A stretch of 53,813 nt of DNA from JAWKTM01 sp041399085 (lineage in GTDB: Bacteria; Planctomycetota; Planctomycetia; Pirellulales; Pirellulaceae): assembly GCA_041399085.1 (NCBI GenBank), contig JAWKTM010000053.1:1-53813 (forward strand), read 5' to 3'. A program made the translations under genes and the position numbers. The notes under the pieces are model-generated. The model saw only the letters and a program-made list of their open reading frames with translations, made no database searches and was not told the DNA's origin. Shown here one piece after another: positions 1 through 7,941 of the stretch (its first letter is position 1; every line of letters starts with the position of its first letter).

Positions 1-2130
1 CGGGCTGTTCAGCACGAACAACTGCTGAAGCGGCGTGGTCGTCGGTTCGCGCCGCGGGCTGTGTCGCTCGGCCGACGGGAAATCATTCAAGGCCAGCACC
101 GTGTCCACTTCGCGGCGATTGATTAGCCCGTACAGCGTGCGGCGACGATTGTTGGCGTCGGCAAGCGACATCGGCGTGCCACCGATTCGCCGGTCCAACG
201 AATCGGTCACCGCCAGCAGCGCGTCTCGCCAAACTTCGATCTCCAACCGTCGGCGATTCATGCGACATAGCCACCGATTGTCGGGGTCGGACTCGTGATC
301 GGGCTTCGACCTATCCGAAACGCTGGACTGGCGATAAGCGGCGGACTGCACAATCTGGCGGTGCAACCACTTCAGCGACCAGCGGTGCTCGATGAATCGT
401 GCGGCCAGTTCGTCCAACAGCTCCGGGTGCGAAGGCCGTTCGCCCTGCGATCCGAAATCGCTGGGTGTCGTCACCAAACCGCGGCCGAAGTGATGCATCC
501 ACACACGATTCACGATCACACGTGCGGCCAGCGGCGCGGCGTCCGTCACGATCGCGTCCGCCAGTTCCAACCGGCCGCTGCCATGCGTGAACAACGGCGG
601 CTCGGCCTCGGTCGACAACACGCGGAGAAACCGCCGCGGCACAATCGGACCGAGGTTCGTCGTGCTGCCGCGTCGCTGGATCGGCACATCGCGCGGCTCG
701 CCCGGTTTGTAATCCAACTTGGTCTGATTCGGCCCGTTTGGCAGCACGTACAAACTGGCTTCGACCACACCGTTGGCCGACGGCGCGTCGAAATTCGGCG
801 TGCCACGCAGCTCGGCGACACGCTGATCCAATTCAGCGATCTTTGCCGTTTGCTCGTCGGATGGTGACTTCTCTTGACGCAGCTTTTTCAGCTCGGCTTC
901 GATCCGCGTGACTTCGGCGCGAGCAGCCAAGACTCGAGCCGCCTGCTCGTCTGGCAACATCAACCGATCGCCGATTCGCGAGCTGGCGAACACTCCGGCC
1001 AACGCGTAGTAGTCGTCCATGCCGACCGGATCGAACTTGTGATCGTGACAGCGGGCACAGGCCAGCGTCAGGCCCAGAAACGTGCGGCCGACGGCGTCGA
1101 TTCGCTCTTCCCATTCCTCGGCCACGACCGTCGCGATCACATCGGGGGCCAGCTTCAGCTCCTTCCAATACGTCGGGCTGAGCCCCAGGAATCCGAGCGC
1201 CGGATAATCTTCGGGCCCGGTGTGTGGCATCAGATCGGTGGCCAATTGCCGCCGCACGAATTCGTCGTAAGGCATGTCGTCGTTCAAGGCTCGCACGACC
1301 CAATCGCGATACAAATGAGCCGAAGCGGTCGACTCCAGCCAACTGGCCGTCGTATCGGTGTACCGCGCCAAATCGAGCCAGTGTCGCGCCCATCGCTCGC
1401 CATAGTGCGGCGAAGCCAGCAAGCGATCGACCATCCGCTCGTAGGCGTCCGGCGACCGGTCCTGCAGGAACGCTTCGATCTCGGCCATTGTGGGCGGTAG
1501 GCCGATCAAGTCGAAGTACACACGCCGCGCCTGCGTGCGGCGATCGGCCTGCGAATTGGCCCGCAAGTTGTGTTCGCGGCGACGCTCTTCCAACAATCGG
1601 TCGATGATCGAGTCGGGCGTCTCAATCGCAAAATCGTCGAACGGATTCGGCAGGGTGGCTTCCGGAAGAACGGCCCCGTTCCCCACGATTCGGCGCAGTG
1701 GCTGAAACGACCAGAACTGCCGGCCGGCCTCGTAGTCGATCGCCGACTTGCGGGCTTCGGCCGTCGTGCGATCCGTGGGCATCGCCGCGCCGTCTTCAAT
1801 CCAGCGGCTCAACAGCCGCACGGTTTCGTCCGGCAACCGGCCGCTCGGCGGCATCTCCAATTCCGGGTCTTCATAGCGAACGGCCTGCATCAACAAGCTG
1901 GCCGCCGAGTCGCTCGGCACAATCGCCGGCCCGCGATCGCCGCCGCGCAGCAGTCCGTCGCGCCGATCGACTCGCAAATCACCTTCGACGGTGTCCGCTT
2001 CGGCCGAATGGCATTCGTAACAGTGCTGGGCCAAGATCGGTCGAATGGCCCGCTCGAAATGGGCGACGGCCTCTGGATCGGCGGCCGGCGAATCCGCGGC
2101 CATTGGATTGGACGATTGCATGCTGTCCAT
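1..2130 (-). CDS. PSCyt1-DUF1549-DUF1553 cytochrome-type protein (C-terminus off the left edge)
   Basis: My own reading of the minus strand gives one open frame from the ATG at 2130 to the window edge (about 710 codons, no stop). A haem-binding CYECH lies at residues 37-41 (PSCyt1). It is followed by the DUF1549 signatures DLIGLPPT and SPHYGERWARHWLD, a second haem-type CARCHDHKFDP near residue 360, a charged coiled-coil stretch, and DUF1553 motifs such as NRVWMHHFGRGLV and HPELLDELA. These families are hallmarks of planctomycetes and are usually secreted; their substrate is unknown. The C-terminal part, normally about 100 residues more, is outside the window. The chosen start gives no signal peptide. 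The next frame, 2197-2120, reads like one (GTG start, AGVSFSAFHDHASAQQ), so a one-base shift near the start is possible. Confidence 0.85.
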   Translation of the reverse strand, partial: MDSMQSSNPMAADSPAADPEAVAHFERAIRPILAQHCYECHSAEADTVEGDLRVDRRDGLLRGGDRGPAIVPSDSAASLLMQAVRYEDPELEMPPSGRLPDETVRLLSRWIEDGAAMPTDRTTAEARKSAIDYEAGRQFWSFQPLRRIVGNGAVLPEATLPNPFDDFAIETPDSIIDRLLEERRREHNLRANSQADRRTQARRVYFDLIGLPPTMAEIEAFLQDRSPDAYERMVDRLLASPHYGERWARHWLDLARYTDTTASWLESTASAHLYRDWVVRALNDDMPYDEFVRRQLATDLMPHTGPEDYPALGFLGLSPTYWKELKLAPDVIATVVAEEWEERIDAVGRTFLGLTLACARCHDHKFDPVGMDDYYALAGVFASSRIGDRLMLPDEQAARVLAARAEVTRIEAELKKLRQEKSPSDEQTAKIAELDQRVAELRGTPNFDAPSANGVVEASLYVLPNGPNQTKLDYKPGEPRDVPIQRRGSTTNLGPIVPRRFLRVLSTEAEPPLFTHGSGRLELADAIVTDAAPLAARVIVNRVWMHHFGRGLVTTPSDFGSQGERPSHPELLDELAARFIEHRWSLKWLHRQIVQSAAYRQSSVSDRSKPDHESDPDNRWLCRMNRRRLEIEVWRDALLAVTDSLDRRIGGTPMSLADANNRRRTLYGLINRREVDTVLALNDFPSAERHSPRREPTTTPLQQLFVLNSP

Positions 2131-3049
2131 CTTTCGGCTGCTGAGCCGATGCGTGATCGTGGAACGCAGAAAAGCTGACGCCAGCGGCGATAACCACTGC
2201 CGGGATTTGAAAGCCGAATCAGTGGAGTGGAGCGAGGCGGCCGTCGCCGGGAGTTTTTCGCCTTTGAGCCGGGGGCCGAACGCATGTCTGTCAGCAGCAC
2301 TACGCGTGCGATGCTGATTCGTGAACCTGACCGCCAGGTTCCGCTCGCTAAGTTGGCTCGACCGATCGATACGGCCAAACTTCAGCGTAACCGGTAAGCC
2401 AGGATAACGACCTGAGCTCCGGAATGACAGGAAAGCGGTCTCGTGCGGACGGCGCGCGTGCGAAACGTCGGCAATTCCGACCTTCTTTCTTCTACGTCCG
2501 ATTTGTTGGCAAACGTTTGACAGCGGCGAAATCAGCGTGCCCGTTTTTAATGGCGATAACGCCGACGGAACTCACGACGAGTTCCTCGATAAAGGCAAAC
2601 CGGTCGTGAGGCCGGGACATAAGCCATGGGTCTCATTCGAGATCGCCAGGCTGCCGCAGGGCATCTTGTTAGCCAGTTCCAATGCCGTTTGCATTGGGTG
2701 GCTGGAACGTGTCGTGATCAGCTCGTGAATGAGGCACCATCGCAGGTATCCGTCGTTGCGTTGTCCTTGCGCCCTGTCGCGCGATCGTCGCTACGTCAAC
2801 GCTTTGCCGTCGCTTCCGCTTCGCGAAATGTGCGAGAGCACTTGTCGACGGCAATTTCTTTGGACGCGGCCGTTCAGTTGGGCCAACGACCGGCCAAAGG
2901 GTCTTCGCGCGGCGTTCCACCCACTCGCGACCGAACGGATATGCCGCAGCTCTGTGAATATCACCGCCGTCGCCACATCTTGCCCCAACAACTACGTTCG
3001 CCTCCACCTTCTCTCGCAACTACTTCCCCAATCATGGTGGGAGGAAATC
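2131..3049. other. Intergenic stretch, no convincing gene
   Basis: No frame on either strand gives a recognisable protein. A 63-codon frame at 2537-2728 (+) has plausible composition but no start context and no family I recognise. The left part probably holds the promoter of the minus-strand cytochrome gene. The right end supplies a good Shine-Dalgarno sequence (GGGAGG, 3039-3044) for the ATG at 3050. Confidence 0.5.
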
Positions 3050-3475
3050 ATGAATGCCACTGCTCCGCCGAACTCGAAAGCCCCAAGTTCTTGGTCGCTT
3101 TGTACGAGGCCCAGGACCGTTTGAGTCGCCCACCCTTGCATCATGATGGTCTTTATGGTAGGCATATTTGACGCCCGCCATCAAACCTCGGATATATCTG
3201 CACCGTGGACGCGCGCTTCAGACCGAGCCGTGGACGCGGCGGCGATAGCTGGCGGCTGGCAGCCCTGATCGAAAATGCCGCCGCGCTCAAGATCGCGCCC
3301 GTGGGGAATACTTGGTTCGCAACCCGGTTGGCGGCACCATTATGATGCAAGATGGTCGATTGGAAGCTTTAAAGGCTGAGTTCCTCGCTCGCTACGGCGA
3401 AGACCTCGATGTCGCATGGGGACGCTGGGACTCGGATACGCGGACAATGGAGGTCAGCGACCAGCTACGGCGTTG
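3050..3475 (+). pseudogene. Broken 5' end of the TadG-like gene
   Basis: An ATG at 3050 has GGGAGG five bases upstream, but its frame stops early. Conserved pieces of a TadE/TadG N-terminus appear one after another in different frames: LGYICTVDAR, then AVDAAAIAG, then ALIENAAALK, then EYLVRNPVGGTIMM and WGRWDSDTRTMEVSD. Together they describe the helix after the membrane anchor and the start of the pilin-like region. The long frame that carries the rest of the protein takes over at 3416. At least four one-base changes are needed to join the parts. The order and sense of the pieces are intact, so this is either recent decay or a poor consensus. Confidence 0.65.
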
Positions 3476-4783
3476 ACCGTATCGCTCACGTATTCCAATA
3501 TGCCGCTCTTCTTCGGTAAGATGTTGGGAACGGACTCGTATAATGTGACATCGCAGGCCACCGCGATTTATCAGCCTCGCGATATCATGCTGGTCTTGGA
3601 CTTCTCGGCGTCGATGAACGATGACAGCGAGCTGACTGCGATTTCAACCGTAGGCCAGGAGACGGTCGAAGCGTCCTTATACCAAATGTGGCTCGATTTG
3701 GACTCTCCCACATACGGAAATATGTCCTTCACGCCCGAGTGGGTCACGATCCCCGGCAATTCCTTGTCTTTCGATGTTACGTGGAAATTGACCGAGGTGG
3801 ACGTGTCCGCCGCCCAGAACATGCAACAGGTTCGGCTCTATTTCGACAACGGCTCGACCCAGTCGTTTAATATCTCATCGAAGTCGGGTACATGGAAAGG
3901 TACGGGCAGCAAGTCGGGGCGACGCATCGACAAGGTTCGGGTAAAAATTGGCGGCCAGTATGAGACGGTCGACTTCTATAACAACAGCCATGTTCGACGG
4001 GGATTGGAATTGGACGGAGTCGACTATCCGTCGCAGGGAGATTGGGACGACTATATCGAGTACGCTCGCTCTAGTTCCAGCAGTATGCCTTGGTATGATA
4101 GCGCTGTTTACTCGGCCGGCTATCGCGGCAAGTTCGGGTTTTTGACCTTGGTCAATCATTGGAACAAGAACAAACCCGCATACGACCAGACGCCGATTTT
4201 GTGGAAGGTTAGCGCTCAACCCGTAACGGCCGTGAAGAACGCGGTCGATGTGTTTATGGACTACATTCGGCTGGTCGATGTCGACGACCGAGTCGGGCTG
4301 TCGGTATACAACAGCAGCAGCGGTATGGGCGAATTGGAAAGTGAGTTGACGCTGGACCTCGATTTTGTCTCGGACGCCGCGCGTCATCGGCAAGCGGGTC
4401 ATTACCACGATTACACCAACATCGCGGCCGGTATGCAAAAGGCACGCGAAGAGTTTGAGGCGAACGGGCGTGTTGGGGCTCGCAAAATGATGGTCTTGAT
4501 GACGGACGGCAACGCGAATTGGACTCCGTACGGCTACAACACCAACGCCGCGCGTAACAACGTCTACGACGAGGCCGAGTTGTGTGCGGAGCTCAAGATT
4601 CCCATCGTGACGATCAGCCTCGGGGCCGGTGCGGATGTGGCGTTGATGGAGGACGTAGCGGAGATAACAGACGGGCTGCACTTCAACATTCCAGGCGGCT
4701 GCACGGTCGACGAGTACTCGGAAGAGCTAATGGAGGTGTTCCGCCGTATCGCCAGCGCTCGCCCGTTGTTGCTCGTGAATTGA
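3416..4783 (+). CDS. TadG-like protein with von Willebrand factor A domain (main open frame)
   Basis: The 455-residue frame carries a von Willebrand A domain. It starts with DIMLVLDFSASMND, whose DxSxS is the metal-ion-dependent adhesion site, and ends with MMVLMTDGNAN and IVTISLGAGAD. About 130 residues of beta-rich sequence with a serine run (ARSSSSSMPW) are inserted between the first and later parts of the domain. The sequence just before it (MLGTDSYNVTSQATAIYQPRDI) is typical of planctomycete TadG, the Flp-pilus-associated protein that sits in the cell envelope. The ATG at 3416 is not the real start: the true N-terminus lies in other frames at 3050-3475. No other tad genes are in view. 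A strong hairpin follows the stop. Confidence 0.75.
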   Translation: MGTLGLGYADNGGQRPATALTVSLTYSNMPLFFGKMLGTDSYNVTSQATAIYQPRDIMLVLDFSASMNDDSELTAISTVGQETVEASLYQMWLDLDSPTYGNMSFTPEWVTIPGNSLSFDVTWKLTEVDVSAAQNMQQVRLYFDNGSTQSFNISSKSGTWKGTGSKSGRRIDKVRVKIGGQYETVDFYNNSHVRRGLELDGVDYPSQGDWDDYIEYARSSSSSMPWYDSAVYSAGYRGKFGFLTLVNHWNKNKPAYDQTPILWKVSAQPVTAVKNAVDVFMDYIRLVDVDDRVGLSVYNSSSGMGELESELTLDLDFVSDAARHRQAGHYHDYTNIAAGMQKAREEFEANGRVGARKMMVLMTDGNANWTPYGYNTNAARNNVYDEAELCAELKIPIVTISLGAGADVALMEDVAEITDGLHFNIPGGCTVDEYSEELMEVFRRIASARPLLLVN

Positions 4784-4798
4784 AATCCCCATGCTTTT

Positions 4799-4835
4799 CT
4801 AATGCCATGAATCCACAGGCGATTCATGGCATTAG
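4799..4835 (+). terminator. Hairpin terminator after the TadG-like gene
   Basis: A perfect 15-bp stem (CTAATGCCATGAATC and its complement) with a 7-base loop starts 16 bases after the stop codon and is followed by TTCTTTA. The stem is strong but the T tract is short. Confidence 0.6.
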
Positions 4836-5022
4836 TTCTTTAGGTGGGGTTTGCGGTGAAATCGGGTCGGTAATACCCGCAAAATTCATAGGAATCGGCA
4901 GGCGGCGTGGAATTCGCCATACGTCGGGATGAGAAAAGGTCGATATCATCGTTTGGTTCGCGCTGCCTTCCCGCGGCGCGGACAGGAGGCAAGGAACGCC
5001 CAATTGAGCAAGGAGGCTCCTT

Positions 5023-6027
5023 ATGCATCGGATTCTCGCCCTCCTCTCCCTGTCCATGTTGTTGTCGCTGGTTGTCGAGGCCGCTCCCGCAAAGGCGGCG
5101 GATTCTCTCGGCACGTTGTTGCGTTCGCTGGATGCGGTCAACTTCGAGATCGTGCTGGGACGCGTTCACGCCCAAGCGGCTCGCTATCGGCACGCTCGCC
5201 CAAACTCTAGCAAGGACGAACGAGCGACCGCTCACGAGACCGTCTCGTTCAGCTTGCGAGCCGGCATTCCAACGTTGCATTACGACTTTCACGACGACGC
5301 TCGGCGAGTGACGCTGGACATTACCAGCGGCAATGAGGTCGAACTCGTGCAGTTGGACCTAGGCGCTCGTCAAGTGACGCCGGTCCACTTCCATCAACCA
5401 CGCGACGGACAACTTACGCTGGAAATTGAAACCGCCAGCGGTCCACAATGCTATTCAGCTCCGAGTCTCTGGCATCTGATGCTGACGGAGCCAGCGGTGT
5501 GTCGCGAGCATCTAACGCCGTTGTTGCATGCGATTCGTGGCGACTGGCAGTTGGAAAAGCAGCTTCAGGAGATTCATGGCTCGCTGTTGCAAGTGGCGTT
5601 GGACGATCTCGCGTTGGATCGTCTGTATGTGCAACAGTTGATCGCCAAGCTGCGAGCGCCCGAATATGTCGATCGGCAATTGGCGATGCGCGATCTGCGG
5701 CGCTGCGGCGTTGGCGTGTTGCCGCTGTTGGAAACATTCGCCGACGATCAATTGGATTCGGAACAGCGAGTTCGCTTGCGGCATGTGCGCGAGCAACTGG
5801 AAATGAGCACGGGCGATTCGCCCGACCGCGTGGCCACGTGGCTCAGTTGCGATCAATCCGTGTGGTTGACACTGTTAGCCGCCGAAGACACAAAGACCAG
5901 CCAACTGGCCCGCGAACATCTGGCTCGCGTCTTTCAACAACCGATCACGTTCGAGCATGTGGCCAGCAACGCCGATCGCCAACGACAAGCGGACCGCATC
6001 CGCAGCCGTTTGCTAAAGTCGCCCTAA
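5023..6027 (+). CDS. Secreted hypothetical protein
   Basis: The product has 334 residues and begins with a clear signal peptide (ILALLSLSMLLSLVVEAAPAK, cleavage likely near KAA). The start is fixed by AAGGAGG at 5010-5016, six bases before the ATG, which is one of the best ribosome sites in the window. The N-terminal half is predicted beta-rich; the C-terminal half is helical and charged (DRLYVQQLIAKLRAPEY, RQLAMRDLRRCG), similar in style to HEAT-like repeats. No catalytic motif is visible and I do not recognise the family. It follows the TadG-like gene on the same strand but a terminator separates them. Confidence 0.75.
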   Translation: MHRILALLSLSMLLSLVVEAAPAKAADSLGTLLRSLDAVNFEIVLGRVHAQAARYRHARPNSSKDERATAHETVSFSLRAGIPTLHYDFHDDARRVTLDITSGNEVELVQLDLGARQVTPVHFHQPRDGQLTLEIETASGPQCYSAPSLWHLMLTEPAVCREHLTPLLHAIRGDWQLEKQLQEIHGSLLQVALDDLALDRLYVQQLIAKLRAPEYVDRQLAMRDLRRCGVGVLPLLETFADDQLDSEQRVRLRHVREQLEMSTGDSPDRVATWLSCDQSVWLTLLAAEDTKTSQLAREHLARVFQQPITFEHVASNADRQRQADRIRSRLLKSP

Positions 6028-6150
6028 AGCGACCGACAGGCACGTGTCATGTAATTCATGCGATGCCACTTCACTCACTGCACGGACCGGCTGGCATCCC
6101 TGGCTGCCACGCGACCGCGAATTGAGAACAGTACCACATGGTAGAACTTG

Positions 6151-6216
6151 AAACGCCGAGGCGCGGAGAACGCGGAGACAAAAACATCTCTCGGCGTTCT
6201 CCGCGCCTCCGCGTTT
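6151..6216. repeat. Inverted repeat, 23-bp arms
   Basis: Arms 6151-6173 and 6194-6216 are complementary apart from one mismatch pair (AAACGCSGAGGCGCGGAGAA type sequence). It lies between two convergent genes and probably forms a bidirectional terminator-like hairpin. Elements rich in CGCGGAG are common in planctomycete intergenic DNA. Confidence 0.7.
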
Positions 6217-6250
6217 ACCCTGCTTCTGCTTAAGGTCACCGGCTCTCTCT

Positions 6251-6363
6251 CCGCATCATGAAAGCGGAACGGGCGCCCAGCCCTCCGGTACACCGCATCA
6301 TGTAAGCGGAACGGGCGCCAGCCCTCCGGTACCGCGTTACCGGAGGGCTCGCGCCCTTCCGCT
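6251..6363. repeat. Direct repeat plus long inverted repeat
   Basis: Two near-identical ~41-bp copies starting CCGCATCATG lie head to tail (6251-6292, 6293-6332). The second copy is followed by its own inverted arm (6338-6363), giving a hairpin with the stem AGCGGAAGGGCGCGAGCCCT. The structure resembles a REP/BIME unit and sits in the convergent gap just downstream of the DUF1501 gene. Confidence 0.75.
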
Positions 6364-6392
6364 ATAATGGTCACTACAAAACATAATAGCCA

Positions 6393-7900
6393 CTACGTAA
6401 GAATCTCACTCATTACGCGGCCATAATCAATTTCCAATCGTCGGCGGCCGGGATACGTTAAGCGACGGTTGTCGAGCCCCAATAGATGCAGCACCGTGGC
6501 GTGAAGATCGGTCACATAGTGGCCTTCGCCCAATGCGTGGTATCCCAGTTCATCCGTCTCGCCGTGGACGAATCCTTTCTTAACGCCCGCGCCGGCCAGC
6601 CAAATTGTGAAACCATTGGGATGATGATCGCGGCCATCGGTGCCGCCGTTGCGTTCTTCCTTACCGGGCGTGCGACCGAACTCGGTGCAAAACACGACGG
6701 TGACCTCATCCAACAATCCGCGTTGTTTCAAGTCGCGAATCAATCCCGCGACCGGCAGATCGTGCGACGCACACAGCTTGGTGTGGTTCTCCTTCAGCTT
6801 GCGATGCGAATCCCACACACCATAGGCCGACGGAAACACTTGGACGAACCGCACGCCTCGCTCGACCAACCGCCGAGCCGCCAAGAGACGCTGGCCAGCC
6901 AATCGCGTCGCGTCGTTGTCTAGGCCGTACAGTTGCCGCGTGGCTTCGGTTTCTCGCGCAAAGTCGATCGCTTCGGGCACGGCCGCTTGCATGCGAAACG
7001 CCAATTCATAAGCCCGAATACGAGCCCGCAACGCTTGGTCTTCGGGATATTCGACAGCCGCTAGTTCATTCAATCGCTTGACGAGCGCGAACTCATTTCG
7101 CTGCTGCTCGGCCGACTGTCCGGCCACTCGTCGCCCAAACGGCAGCGGGTTGTTCACGTCCAGCGTCAACGGTACTCCCGCATGTTCCGGTCCCAAGTAA
7201 TAGGAATCGATCGACTCCTGCGTGGTCGAACGGGTCGGCCCGCCCAGCACCACGAACTTGGGCAGATTCTCGTTCAACGTTCCCAGGCCATAATGGGCCC
7301 ACGATCCGATGCTGGGCTGTGTCTCGTCCAACCGGTGTCGGCCCGTGTGAATTTGATTTTCGGCGGCGTGGTCGTTGTCGGTCGTCCACATGTTGCGGAC
7401 GAAACACAGGTCGTCGACAACGCCCGCCAGGTGCGGCCACCAGTCGGTCATTTCGATGCCGCTTTGCCCTCGCGGCGACCAGCCCACCTGCATCGGATAG
7501 ATCGTGGGATAAACGTCCCGCACGTTGATCTCTTCGGCGGGCACCGACCGAAACCGCTTCTTGTGCAGCGGCGAGAGCACCGGATTCTCGAACGGCGTGT
7601 CGGCGTAAGTCTTCCCGGCGTATTTATTCAGCGCCGGCTTAGGATCGAACGTCTCGACATGGCTGTAGCCGCCGGACAGAAAGATCCAGATCACTGCCTT
7701 TGCTTGCGGCGCATGATGCAAGGCGGAAGAGGTGGAAGCGGACGACTCGACAGGCGCGGTCGTGTTTCCGTCAGCGACTTCGTCGGCTCGAACGATTCCA
7801 CTCGTCGTGCAACATCGCCCGAAGCGCTGGCCAGTGAACCCCATCCGAGATCCGCCAGAACGACCGCCAGTTGGTTCCGTAACTGCAAGCAACGCTGCAT
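6393..7900 (-). CDS. DUF1501 family protein, frameshifted near its start
   Basis: From about residue 60 the frame is an intact DUF1501 protein (alkaline-phosphatase-like fold). Visible landmarks are AVIWIFLSGGYSHVETFDPK, NMWTTDNDHAAENQIHTGRH, FCTEFGRTPGKEERNGGTDG and GRDHHPNGFTIWLAGAG. The true start is most likely the ATG at 7900 (MQRCLQLRNQL). The conserved twin-arginine-like leader then has to be pieced together: LADLGWG in the first frame, GFTG in a second, ALRAMLHDEW in a third, and back to the second for GIVRADEVADG, all within about 80 bases. DUF1501 genes nearly always follow a DUF1549/DUF1553 gene, as here; the gap is 41 bases. Function is unknown, probably an exported hydrolase. Confidence 0.85.
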
Positions 7901-7941
7901 CGTCGGCTGACTCGTGGATCGCGTATCGTTCTGGCAAATCC

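Noticed and set aside
3875..4681. A 268-codon minus-strand frame
   Set aside because: It is antisense to the von Willebrand A domain, whose motifs are unmistakable on the plus strand.
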